A stretch of DNA of 64,000 bases from Chelydra serpentina. Its lineage: Eukaryota; Chordata; Testudines; Chelydridae. Within the stretch, counting starts at the first letter, position 1, and every line of letters starts with the position of its first letter. The stretch is from positions 4,464,001 through 4,528,000 of the forward strand of contig JBAIAC010000057.1 of NCBI GenBank assembly GCA_037349315.1, given 5' to 3'. The notes under the pieces were generated by a model. It ran no database searches. It was not told the DNA's origin and saw nothing but the letters and a program-made list of their open reading frames with translations. Made by a program: the position numbers and the translations under genes. Positions 26,394-39,535 of this stretch are shown here, one piece after another.

Positions 26394-26468
26394 GGGATGA
26401 AATCCTGGCCCTATTGAAGTCCATTGGCAAAATTCCCATTGACTTCAGTGGGGTCAGAATTTCACCCC
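26394..26468. mobile_element. Palindromic MITE (TGAAATCCTGGCCC family)
   Basis: Arms at 26394-26420 and 26442-26468 are inverted copies matching at 22 of 27 positions. The middle reads CCATTGGCAAAATTCCCATTG. Confidence 0.65.
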
Positions 26469-28974
26469 TGGGGCTTGTACGTCACCTCCCCTGTGCAAAT
26501 GGACTTTTAAAAAGGGACGCAATGTTATTCAGTGGAACATACCCTGAAGGGAGGTGTAAATTTCACCGAACAGCCCCAAGGATGTTCAAACCACAACAGC
26601 AAGGAACATGGTGAGTGGTTTTAGCACATTCACCCAGAGAAGGAAACTGAAAGAAATAACCCAGCTGAGGTTTTAAAATGGGCATTTTAGTAGGATTTCA
26701 AAGGCCGGTGTCTCCTACCACAGATATGCTAGCGAGAGTAAATGGTGTCATGCAGAGGGGGAGAATCAGGCCCGGGTTCTCTGCGGCTTCATTACTTAGG
26801 TCCCAATGCAACGAAGCGCTTGATTTCAAGGACTCTTGACTCCTTTGCTGAATAATCCTATGACAAAAGTTAAGCTCGTTCTTAAATGCTCGGCTGGATC
26901 TGGCCCTTAATCTTTGCAAATTGCTTTCAGAGATGTCTTGATGAAAGAGGTTTATATCAGTGCTGCAGTTAATAGGATTTAATGAATCCTAAGACGATCA
27001 TGTTCATATTATGTTAGGATGGTTGAAGTGTGCATGTGAGAGGCTTTCGTGGAAGGGTGTGAGTTGGGAGGAGGGATCAGTAAATGAAGGCATTTGTAAA
27101 GGGGTGCTCATCTTTCAGGGTTTGGGGTATAACCTGTTGCAACAAAAGGGAGGGAGGGATGGTATTGTGCTTAAAAGCCCCATGCTGTGAGTCAGGAGGG
27201 CTGTTTCCACTAGTGAGCCCTGAGGCCATCCAAACTCATGCCACTGAAACTCTTTGCTGCTACATCATGGCATTGTGTCTCTCTCTTTCTTTGCATGTCT
27301 GTATGTGCATGTACGTACATGCTTTGGAGAGCAGGTATGTGTTTTTATATAGTATGTGGAATATATATTTGTATGTGTTCATTGTGTGGGTGTGTGCATG
27401 TATGTACTATATGTACAGTGAGTGTGGTATTGGTGTTGTATATAAATCCTGAGCCTCCAAAGAGCTGACCCATTCAATCCCGATGACTGATAAGAAGCAA
27501 TAATAGATTTGTATTTGAAGTAGCAGTTCCAGAAGACTCAATAAAACTCAGGCATCCCAGCATCATATAAGTAGCACATCCACCTTTTGTAGCCATTAGT
27601 TTTGTTCTCAACTGCTGCGTGGGTTATTTATTCATTTTACATTATTTCCTAATGCTATGAATAGGTTCTTCCTCTGTATCAGACACTTTACATGACCAGT
27701 TTTTAAAAGGAAGTAGGTCAGCACGGATTGCTGGCTGGATGCTATATATGGTCTATCAGCTATTTGTAGACATAGTTTTATGAGCTCACCGACTTTCCTA
27801 ATGGATGTTTGCAGAACATTTTGAGGAGGGTTTTTTGCTAATGAAATCCTTTCCACTTCGTTTTCTATCATTTCTAACTGCCTGTTATTGACCCCTATTA
27901 ACAACTTCAGCACTGAATGTGGTGCAGTCTACAAATGGAAAAATATTTTTGGTCGTCTGCATGCATGAGGAAACAGCAACACAAGGATATGTCCCGGGCG
28001 GCTTTGGATGGGTTGTTGGTTGTCAGAGCTGTGTGTGGGCCCATATGGGAAAGTCCTGCAGAACTGAAGTAATGGTGGAAATCAATAGAACATCTATAGA
28101 AATGTGAGTGGGGTTTTTTGTAGTAGTTACTCTACGTAGTGTATAATTTGAGAGAATTTGCTCGTTTCTAGGGTTTTTTGGAAACTCCGCAAAGCAGGGA
28201 AAGAATTCTCAATTTAGGATGCTTCAAAAAACCTATGGGAAAAGTAAACATTTTCCTTACATTGCATTGGACTTTTCCATAAGGTTCAGGCATGATGCTT
28301 TGAATGGTGGATTCTGGCCTATTGCAACAATTCCATTGGACACAGGACTCCTGGTTAAAAGCAAAGATAGAACGTCGGACTTCCTACCCAAGGAGACAGG
28401 CCTTTACAAGCTGTGCTAAACAAGGCTTTTGCCAGTAGCTGGGGGAGTGTTAAGAGCTCTTCTCCTCCGCAGCTAATCCAGGTAGTAGAAGTGTTGTGTT
28501 GGTTGTCTTGGTAATAGCACCTCATTGTTGCTATGGCAACTGAGTTAGATTATTAGGGGATAGCTCAGCCAGTTTTGGCTGGTTTTGGTTAGTTCAGTGT
28601 GTGAAAATAAATGGCTGCTTTCATGGCTCAGAGCTCTCTGTATATCCAGTGATTTCTTCCTAAACCTACTGTCCCAAGAATACAACAAGAAGGTACCTTG
28701 AAGTCACGTATTTGAGCAGGCCTGATGCTCCACCCAGCAGAGGTCTGCAGTGCGCTCGCACACAAGTCAGTATATTTGTTGGTGGTGTGGGTTTTAAATA
28801 TTGTAGAAGTGGTCAGCGCTAATTGGCCAAGAACTTTGTGTATGAATATAAGTGACTTCTGACTTTTCCAGCTGAGGCCATTGTGACAAGGATGCCTGGA
28901 GGAGACAGTTGTAAGATGATCGCTTGATGGTGCCTTCTAGTGATTAGACTCCAGGAGCTCCATCTGTTTCGCTT

Positions 28975-29350
28975 AACAAAGAGAAGGCTCGTGGGTGACT
29001 TGATTATAGTCTAGAAGTACCTATATAGGGACCAGATATTGAATAATGACGTCTTTAATCTAGCAGAGAAAGGTGTAACAAGATCCAGTGGCTGGAAGTT
29101 AAAGCTAGACAAATTCAGACCGGAAATTAGGTGTAAAATTTTATCAGCGAGAGCAATTAACCACTGAAGCAAGTTACCAAAGGTCATGGTAGATGCTCCA
29201 TCATCCCTGATGATTTTTAAACCAAGATCACAGGATTTTTTCCAAGAGATCTGCTCTAGGACGTATTTTGGGAAGTTCTCTGACCTGTGTCATACATGAG
29301 GTCAGGCTAGATGATCGCAATGATCCCTTCTGGCCCTGGAATCGATGAAT
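28975..29350 (+). mobile_element. CR1 LINE 3' fragment
   Basis: Has GGCTCGTGGGTGACTTGATT, GATCCAGTGGCTGGAAGTTA, GACAAATTCAGACCGGAAAT, and ends GATGATCGCAATGATCCCTT CTGG. Recognisable CR1 3' end, forward. Confidence 0.8.
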
Positions 29351-31724
29351 TCCATTGCCAGTGTGCATGCAGTGCATGAATTGTAGGCATTCACCGGTCA
29401 GCCTCATCCGGGCAGGGGAGCGGGAATGGAGTTCACCACGGATGCAGTGAAGCTATCCCTGCCCAGGGATGTTTTTCTGTTTATCTCTGGCTCATAAAGA
29501 TGTTTCTGAAATGCAGACTCTTCTGCTGTTGGAATGCACCAGAGTGAATCTGATACTGTAGCGCTTACAACAGCAAACAGTTCCTCTGCGGGGAAGATGA
29601 TTCTTCACCGCCTCACGCGCTCGTATCACCTCTCTCATTTACCGGATCCCTCTGCAAAGCACTCCGGTCAAGTAATCCCATGCAGCAATCCTTAGCCCAC
29701 TACTTGTCAGCCCTGATCGTCTCCATTCTGCGTGAACGCTTGGCCACAGGCTCCTCTTAGCTAACAAATGTGGGTAGGCCAAGCATGGATGCAACTATGT
29801 TAGCTAAGCCTGTATCTTGTCAGAGTATCCTGGGCCCACTCTCTCAGGGACTGCTGCCCCTGAGTCTATGAGGCCTTCTGGGTTGGATCTTTTTTACGAG
29901 GAGACTAGACAAGACCCAGGATGTTGTTTTCAAAGGTCCAAACTTCATAAAGAAGCCTAATCTAGGTATTTGAAATGCAGGCCTCTTTGTGCATAAATAG
30001 GTCCCTGAATGTTCTTTTGTGCCTTGTGACGTGTCTGGAGCAATAGCTTCACCTTAATGCAGTATCAGAGCGGAGACGGAAGTAAGCCGTGCCAGATACA
30101 GCTCTGGTGCAGATCGATTTTCCCCTCAGAGCAACTCTCTTGAGCCACAAACTGGTGCCTGTTCTGTTGCTGGGGCAGCGTTACTCTGTGCTGCCCCTTT
30201 GTCAGGCCAGTCTAGCCCTAGTCTCTTTGTATACACCCATGGGAACCGGAGCCCATGACACTTGGACCTAATATTAGCCACCAGATTGGTAGCAGGATCT
30301 TTACATTAAATGACTCTCCACAAAATATATATACATGGGGTGAAAAACCTACTATGCAGCAGTTAGTTTTAAAAAATGTTTCTGTTTTACTAAGTAAAAG
30401 AATAAATTAAAGTATAAAACAAGGCAAGAATTTTTGTAATCCATACAGACAGCGAGTACTGGCCATCTTTGGAGAATGTTGAATGAAAGGCATCTTATCA
30501 GTGACTGCTATAATTGGTAATATTTAATAATTTCATATATCAAGTTCTTAAGAGAAGAAAGGAAAAGGCTAAGCAAAAAATGCAGTGTTTCTATATTTTT
30601 TAAAGGAATATAGATAGCAGAATAAAGTTAAAACAGTTGCCCACATTTCTGTTTGGTTACAATCATATATGCTTTAAATAAATGCCCTTCCTGTAGATTA
30701 TTAAAACTGTAAGACTCTTTAAAGTTGAATTTCCTTTTCATAATTTACACTATTGGTCTAGCACTTTGCTCTGTTTGGAGAATAGCAATAAACTGGTCAA
30801 TTTCACTGTTGTATCTAGTCTGTTTCACTCTCTGTTTCTCAGCATTTGCAAAGCCTGCAGGGCAATATTTAAATTCAGACAAACTGTTTTCACTGAAAAG
30901 CAGAAAAGAAATACACTTCATGAAAACTTTTCTATTATTATTAAATTATGTTTGATCATATTTTTGACCCCATTACCTGACAATACAATAACAGAAACCA
31001 GATGCTCTGTTGTGGCTTCTGTTGAAAATATACCTGTATCTAAAGTTGCCTAGAGTCAATATAACAGTAAGAGAAACTTGTTGATATTCAAATCACAACA
31101 GAATATTAGATGGATTAATACAAATCCTGGCTTATGTGATTTCCTCTGTAAGGGAAATGTCATAAAAGAAGTTTCCAATTTGGTGTTAGAAATTGAGAAT
31201 TGGGAGAAAAGACAGTGAGGCTGATCACAGATGATGAGGATAAAAACCAGAGAAAGTGGAAGATGAGATGAATGCAACACAGATTAATAGTGCTGAAGCA
31301 CTGAAGAAGGCTTTAAAAGAATAAAGTCTCATCACTAATAGCGATAGAGAGGGAAGGAACTCTTTAGAAATGAAACTGTATGAAAGCAGATAACAGAAAA
31401 TCGCATACACGATTTTCCCAAAGTCAAAATACAATTAATCTCTTGCTACCTGTACATCTCCACATGAGAAGGTGTCATCTGTCTACTTTAGAATTGCATG
31501 GGGGAATTGAAGTTGAAATGGAATACGGTACTACAAAGAGATAATGTTGACACAAATATAGCAGCCCAACTTGCATTTTGTAGGGATCTCCCTCCACTGC
31601 GACAGAGACTTAGACCCATTATCATGCAATGAGCTCTCCAGGGGTGGAACCTTGCAGTGAGGCTCTGCTCATGGAGAACAACTTCCAGGCCTCCTTATTA
31701 TGACAAGGATTAAATGTTCATATC

Positions 31725-31820
31725 ATGGTAGTGCCCAATCAGGATTGAGGCCCCAATGTGCAGGGTGCTGTACAAACATAGAAAAGAGACAACCCCTGCC
31801 CTAAAGGGCCTACCCATACA
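31725..31820. repeat. Interspersed repeat (GGACCAGGGCCCCATTGTGC family)
   Basis: Contains GAGGCCCCAATGTGCAGG and GTGCTGTACAAACATAGAAA. Same family at 39365, 43400, 47372 and 55520. Class not known to me. Confidence 0.5.
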
Positions 31821-31837
31821 GTATATGCAAAATGAGA

Positions 31838-32225
31838 GCTTAAAGAACATAGCACTAGGTGAGACCAGTGGTCCATCCAGCCCTGTATCTGACAGTGGCC
31901 AATACCAGATGAGTGTAAAACTCCCATAATTATGTCAATTATGCAGTAATGTCCCCCGGGGGAATTTGTTCCTAAACCCAAGTGTTTGGGGATTGACTCG
32001 TGACCTGAAGAATGAAGGTTGATACAAGTAAAAGTGTCTACCCTGGCTGGTATCATGCAGGTGATATTCTTATTATTCATATACATGTCTTGTTGCAGAG
32101 AGTTCCATAGCTTAATTATGCACTGCATCAAACCACACAAAATCTATTTCCTTTTATTCTTTCTAAGTGTATTGCCTTTTAATTTCACGAGCTGCCCCCC
32201 TCATTTTTGTATTACGAGGGGGTAA
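31838..32225 (-). mobile_element. CR1 LINE fragment
   Basis: GAACATAGCACTAGGTGAGA, GTGGTCCATCCAGCCCTGTA and, further on, GCAGAGAGTTCCATAGCTTA match the reverse complement of a CR1 3' region. Confidence 0.7.
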
Positions 32226-33295
32226 AAAGGAGTGCATGATTGCTTTTCTTCTTCATATTTCCGTCACTATTGAATCGTTTGGTAGCAGGGGGTGTTGAGG
32301 GATACTTTTTGAGTTAAAAAAGGGATAAATACAGAAGACAGGATGGATTTATGCTAAGGCATTGGGACTCAAATCCAGGTTTGAATCCCAGCTCTGCAAT
32401 TTATTTACTTTCTGTGGCTTGTATCAGACTAGATGATCATAACAACTATGAAGCCAGGTTAAGTGTGTTTCATTCCTTATTGGATACACCGTGGCATTTT
32501 GTGGTTCTATGATGCTGTAAGGAAAACAGACACGTTGGGGTTGAAAGACTTCAGTGACATTGACATTTGGACTCGGCAGGCTGTGGATGTGGATGTGGTT
32601 GCGGTTCAAGATGTGAATATGGAACCTGTTGGACCACAGCACGCTCAAGTTTTCTTGTTTAAAAACCAGGCGATGCGTTGGGAGCTGTCTGGAGATCAAA
32701 GAATCCAAAGTCGCTGTGTGGAATGTAAAGGAGGCTCTTTCCAGGATAACCCCATATTTTCCTTTGGGCATCGCTAGTTGCTGAGTGGAGAAAGCAGAGA
32801 GACAGACCCCATCTCACTGAACACTTGACTAAAGTGGATTTGCAGCGCTTCTCTTGTACAGTTATGTACAGATGCCTTTCCTGAAGAATTAAAGGTGTGC
32901 TCTGCATTCGTATCTTCATGAAGGAGTGTCACAAATTGCTTCAGGAGACCGGATTTATTCTCAGATTTCCAGAACTACCATTGGGTTGAACTGTTCCATC
33001 TGTGGCCAGAGACATTGCTCCTTCATTAGCTCAGATCAGAAAACGGAGTGAAAACTATATAGTTGGGAGTGGTAAATGGGATGCAGAGCTTTACAACTCC
33101 CATGTCACTGTTTTGAAACAAGCAAGGTCGATCACTCATTGCCCCCTGTTTGTTGGGCTCTGTGAAATGGGCTGCCGGCCTCAGTCCCGTCTGTTGATTG
33201 AACTGATGGCCTTCCATATAATAAAACCACCCAGACAGTTGGCACTGTTGTTAGTTTCAGCATAGGGGCAGAGGATTGAATCTGCTGTGTGTAGG

Positions 33296-33482
33296 CAGTG
33301 TCACCGGGTGACCTCGCCCCTTTTAAGGACTTTGGGCTCAGCTTCACCTGTGACTCTTCTGTCTTCCTGATCATAGGACTGGGAGTTCAGCAAGGGAGTT
33401 CCCAGTGTCTGGGAGGGACATTGCTCACAAGTGAGGCTAAGTTCAGACTCTCTTAAAGGGGCCAGCTCACCCTGTGACACTG
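33296..33482. mobile_element. Palindromic MITE with about 30-base terminal inverted repeats
   Basis: Starts CAGTGTCACCGGGTGACC and ends with its near complement; the outer 30 bases pair with three mismatches and one gap. The inner part is also weakly self-complementary. Confidence 0.7.
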
Positions 33483-33891
33483 CTATAGGTGTTCCCTGCA
33501 GATGCATGGAGCCCAGGTGCATCCGGATGGAAGCATGTCCTGTTTCAACTGGTGATCTGTCGATCTAGGATTTCAGTATCCAGAGTAGTGAATCTGTAGC
33601 AATAAAGACCCTCAACTTAGGGCCACATTCTGCTTTACTCGTGATAGCCCCTCACCTCATTCCCATGGGGCTACCGTAGAACGTGAGAGTCACGAACGCC
33701 TCGGGAATGGAAGTTGCTGAAATGTTTGTAACTCTGGACAAAACGTTATGGTGGTTCTCTCAAAAGCTTACAACTGAACTTAATAAATAAATAAAAAAAC
33801 TTTGAAACTTTACTCTGCAGAAGAAAAATGCGGCTTTCCCTTTATTTTGTTAGTAATTTACATTTAACACAGTACTGTGCTGTATTTGCAC

Positions 33892-33911
33892 TTTTTTTTT
33901 TTTTTTTTTTT
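33892..33911. repeat. T homopolymer
   Basis: Run of about 20 T. Confidence 0.85.
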
Positions 33912-34689
33912 GTCTCAGCTGCTGCCTGATTAACTACTTCTGGTTCCAAATGAGGTGTGTGGTTGACTGGTCAGTTTGTAACTCTGGTGTTCATAACTCT
34001 GAGCTCTATCTATTTGATAAGGCCAAGACCCTCAAAGGTATATAGGCAACTAACTCCCATTGCCTGAACCTTAGTTCTGACTCAGTGTAAGAGTGGCAGA
34101 ATCTAGCTTTTGAGAAGTAAATGAATATCTTCAGGCTCAATGTGGATTTTAATTTCCGATGAGTAGTATCGATGTTTTTGTTTACTCCTGAGATAGAACG
34201 TGAGTTGATGGAGACGGCGAGTTCCTTTACCGAGATCTATAAAACTTTTTTTTTCTGTATTAAAATGGATTTTAAAATCGTTTGTTGTATTTCAATGGTT
34301 CGCAAATTAGATTCCCCCACCCCAAAGGTTGCACAGTACCTGTGTGTCCACTTCTCATGCCACCCGATTAAATATTCAGCTGCATGGGAAATCAGTATAA
34401 CAATCAATCTCTCTTTCCCTATAGTACTTTCGTATTTAGAAAGGCAATCGGAAATAGATCAGTTACAAAGATGGATGGAAAGGGGATTAGCAATTCAGAT
34501 CAATCAACCAGGAAAACCATCACCGTGCCTGTAAATACAGCTGTTTAAAATAATTACTTGCTTTAGTTGTTCTCCCAACACTGATACATGAACCACTCAC
34601 CCAGTCAGTGTAACATGCTCCCCCATGTAGTGGTGGCTGGGATATAGCTAGGGGACCATGAGGCTGCTGGTGCATTAGCTAATAGAGGT

Positions 34690-34790
34690 GGGTCTCTTAA
34701 TTCAAGTGATAGAGGCTCATGCATTGAGATACAGAGGCTCCAAGTTCAATCCCCCATGCCAGCGACCCACCCAGGGGTGTGGCATATTGT
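34690..34790 (+). mobile_element. tRNA-like SINE fragment
   Basis: GATAGAGGCTCATGCATTGA followed by AAGTTCAATCCCCCATGCC looks like A- and B-box positions of a tRNA-derived repeat. No clover leaf with complete stems is visible, so it is not called a tRNA gene. Confidence 0.4.
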
Positions 34791-34820
34791 AAGGGTAATG
34801 CACACATTATCAGCGGATAG

Positions 34821-35117
<297 letters not shown>

Positions 35118-38100
35118 TAAAGTGTTTGCAATGTCCAGTGAAGTAGCTACATAGACAATACATTTGTGCACTGGATTTAATACCTAGAATACAGAACATT
35201 CAGGAGATAGAGATGGAAGCCAAACTGCAAAATATGGATCAAGATTTCAACTACCCCAATGTTTGAGAGTGTTTGTTTGAATCTGAGAATTTAGTTCTGT
35301 CCATTACAGGGGAAAGGGGACAGCCTCAAAATTTGGATCTGGCTTCAGATTCCAATCTCTCCTCCCAACATTTTTTTTTTTTGATGGTATTTGTTTGGGA
35401 TTTGGGTTTAGGTTAATCTTTGCGAGAAAGTGGAATCTTCAATGCTGGAAAAAACCCATTACATTAGATTCAATTTTTGGCCATTTAATTCTCCTTTGTA
35501 ACCTGACAGCTCTCAGTTCCCCTACCTCCAAATCTCAACTTTAAATTTCTTGTCTTAAATCTCAGCAGAAATGGGGTTTGATGCTCCCAGTAGTGACTTA
35601 TGGGGGAGATTTTCAGAGGCATAAGCAGGAGTTAGGCGCCCAATTCTTTCTGGCTTTCAGTAGTCCTGACTGCCCTTGGAAAATCTCCCCTTTAACTGAT
35701 AGTGTTAAGCACAATACAGTCATAAATTATCTGAACCTTCACCCAAAAGGAAACTGTTAACAAGGCTTACAAAAGTATTTACTTTATTTTGTTCCCTGGC
35801 TGAGGGCGAGTGAACTCATTGTGTCTAATACTTTACGCACTTGAGCACTGTAGAATCTGAATGTTCAGCTTTGAGGAGAAGAGAAGGGAAAGTCAGTGAA
35901 ACAACAGGATGATAAAATGGAGCTGAGAGTGAATAACAGATACAGAGGAAAGGCGAGTGTGGGGAAGAGTGTGCCGAGAGGAGACAGCAGAAATGTTCCT
36001 AAAATGATACAGTGTGTGTATATTTATTCTAATACAATAAATGTACACATGCATCCTGTCCAAGGTACTCACTTGTAGTTTACATAGGTTTCTTCTGTAC
36101 CAAAGACATTGCAATGCCTAGAAAAACAAATATATTATTTCAAAATTGAATTACCTTTGCAAAAAAATCCTACAAGGGGCAATGCACAGAGGAAACTGTG
36201 GAAGAACAACAGTTGCAAATAAGTCAACTTTCTTTTAAATTATAGGGTAAATGTTTCACATGCTTTGAACAAATTTTGCAAAACCTCTAAGCAGCTTGTA
36301 CAATCCGTAAAAGCCCTTGGTGTCCACAAGGTTTGCCCATTCCGAGAAGTCATGCACTTTTGCACGCTTTTGGCTTTGTCCAGAAACAAACACACCCTGA
36401 GACGTTTGAGGAAAATAGTCCCCCTTGTATTTTCCTCCTGATCAAAATGGGAAGTGCTAGAATTCTCATGAGACAGCCCTTTTTGGTGAGACTCTCCAAC
36501 CAGTTTTTTTCTACCCAAAACTATCCAGTATTTGGGATTTTGGGATTGTTAACAAAACCTTCAGCTGTTTCTGAGATTCCCCCTGATTGACAATTGATAG
36601 CGACAAGCAAGATTACTGTTATTCGCATCTTGGGTACCCGGAGTGACATAGCTCCATCAAAATGTTATCACGGTTGAAATGTCCCCATCTTCAGTCCAAT
36701 AAAGGTGTGGATTTTTCACCGACTCTATCCATAGATAAAGCGCGGGGGTGGCATCATACCAAAGCCTGAATTCCCTGGGGCAGGGAAGAAAAGCATGATC
36801 ACTAAGGAGCCATGAATCCACCAGTTAAAATCATGCATCACCTTCCACCCTCTCTGGTCTAGCTGTGGATATTTATTAATCAAAAAGGCAAAATGTATAG
36901 ATAGTGCAAAGAAGTTTTGCATCTCTTTTGCCCATCTGCCCCTTGCCCTCTTGTGTTTGGTTACTCTAGACACCATCACATGAATGTGTGTCAGCAGAGG
37001 TGACACAGTAGAATGGCATAAGAATGTAACTCAGCATAAAATCTGTATCTGAACCTGTGTTGGGCATCAGGTGGAAAAACAAGGTAACCTGATTCATATG
37101 CTGCTAGTTGGAATATGCAAACAATTCAGTGCCTCCAATTCTAGCTACAAACACGTGACAAATGCAGAAGGAGACTAAAGCAGCACCTGCTGGCCTGAGC
37201 AAATGATTTATGTCCATGTTGTATGCATCTCAGAGAACTCATGGCCTGAGCTTCCAGTGATGAGGCCACACAAAGTCATCATGGACCTGCCTTATTGCGA
37301 GGGGTTCCTGAATCCATGATTGTCTATGCCTTCACGATAAAAGACCTTCCGTCTTTATCCTCCTTGTGTTTGTCATCACACTCCTTAACCATTCATGCTA
37401 TGTACGCGGGGCCCTTGGGAATCTTCACCAGACTGTCCCATGCATGCATTGTACTGCCCCCTTAGGGACAGCGTATGTCTGACCTTGAGTGCATATAGGT
37501 TCCCTCTGACTGGCTGAGCTAGTGGAAATGGGTCCTTTAGCTTGCTGTGTTTCTGTAGCTGAAAGGGGTGAGTGCAGTTCTCCATCCACGTTTGCTGTTA
37601 GCTGATGATGAAGGTCTTTGTTGCACTCAGCCATGGTCATTATTAGACATGTAAGACCCTCTCTCCCCACTTTGCAGTGTCAAACCAGCTTCCTGGTTAC
37701 AGTTAATCACCCCGATGTGCGTTTTGAAAGCTACCGTTTGTAAAATCATTCCAGGGTCGGTATCGTTTTCACACGCTGGGGTGATCCAGATTTCATAGCA
37801 CAACAACCAAGATCAGCACTTTGGAATAAAGTTGCGGTTGTCCTTCAGGAACTTAAAGATACTGAAAACAGGGTGAGGAAGTGTCTGAGGGAGAAAATTA
37901 GTACCTCAGACATGCAGTTGTGTTAATTAATCTTAGTAGTGCCGCATCTGGGTGCATTGGTGGGATCCGATACGAATATGAGGCAATAATCAAATGGTAG
38001 TTACCTGTGAATGAATAGATAAGCAGGTTTAAGAATGGGGAAATAGGCCCATGGTAACAGAACTTTCTCAAGGAGCAGACTGGTTGTTCATATCCCACAG

Positions 38101-38939
38101 TGATGAGCCTGGTATAAATGTATGGCCAGATTGACTGGAATCCCCCATTCCATTGCACTAAGTGTAACTTTCAATCACGTGTCCGTATTGCTACTTAAAC
38201 GCACACATCTGTATTATGAAAAATAAGGCATTTTGTAATTCTTACCTGGATTTTAGGTGGGCTGTTGCAATCCTAGGCCCTGATTCAAAACAGATTTCGT
38301 GACCAGGCTTTGCAGTTAAAGTATAAATTTTACAGCGTGTGAATTACAGAGCTAAAGAAAAGGGAACGACTAGCATCCCTGGTTGGAGCCAGCTAGTGTC
38401 TAAGATATTCTGACAGCTACCCCTGCACAGTTCTATTCTGTCCTCCCAAACTCTTTGCTCTTCTAGTCTTGGGTTCCCCTGTTAAAGCACCCAAACCCTG
38501 ACCAGCAATGCCCAATGGTCCAATCCTGTGCTATGAGCAAGTGAGTCAATTGTGCCAAATATGTGATCATGTTACATTGTGGATAATTATGGAATAAGCT
38601 GTAACTGCCAGGTGATTCCTTCTGACACCAAATCCCGATGAACATGGGTGATGGTTTTACCTTCCACTCCCCCTCCTCCATTACTTGTGCTGGTGAGTGT
38701 CTCAGGAGAATTATTTCTGAAATGGAATCATTTTCTGGCACATGTTAGTTCAGTGTCTTCACGCTCGTGGAGCTGTAGTTCGCTGGACCCGTCAAGCATT
38801 GTAAAGGTAAAGTGTGTGTGTGTGTACATATATGTGCACATAGCTGTAGATGATTATGATCATGGGTGCGTGAAGAGGACATGGGGGCAAAGTTTATGGT
38901 TTTACATTGAAGTTCTGCTACAATTGCCCTATAGGTTAT

Positions 38940-39190
38940 CATAGAATCATAGAATCTCAGGGTTGGAAGGGACCTCAGGAGGTCATCTAGTCCAACTCCC
39001 TGCTCAAAGCAGGACCAATCCCCAACTAAGTCATCCCAGACAGGGCTTTGTCAAGCCTGACCTTAAAAACCTCTAAGGAAGGACATTCCACCACCTCCCT
39101 AGGGAACCCATTCCAGTGCTTCACCACCCTACTAGTGAAAAAGTTTTCCTAATATCCAACCTAATTTTCCTAATATCCAATCTAATGGAT
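38940..39190 (-). mobile_element. CR1 LINE 3' fragment
   Basis: Begins CATAGAATCATAGAATCTCA (octamer tail on the minus strand) and continues into CR1 body sequence, AGGACATTCCACCACCTCCC, rather than a tRNA head. This separates it from the SINE copies with the same tail. Confidence 0.9.
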
Positions 39191-39364
39191 ATGGTTATGT
39201 GTGGAACCTAATGAAGAGTGGTGTTTTTGTTGAAGGATCCATATTTTGGGGGCTGTTTGAGATATTGTAGGGGTGAGCCAGAAAGCTTAGGTCCATGTCC
39301 TGATACAAACTTCTCCAAAGTTTCTAATCTGGGGTTTTAGTTCAGCCTCATCCCTAGTTTCCAG

Positions 39365-39535
39365 TGATTTTTGCTTTATTATTAGTATTAGTTATTTTAT
39401 TTTTTTAATTAATTAGTATTGTGGTAGTACTTAGAGCCTCTGTCATGGACCAAGGCTGGATTGTGCTGGCTGTGGTAAAAACCCAGAACACAGGACAGCT
39501 CCTTGCCCCAAAGAGTTTAACAAGTGACATTAGAG
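39365..39535. repeat. Interspersed repeat (GGACCAGGGCCCCATTGTGC family)
   Basis: Has GTCATGGACCAAGGCTGGAT, CCCAGAACACAGGACAGCTC and CCCCAAAGAGTTTAACAAG. Confidence 0.55.
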
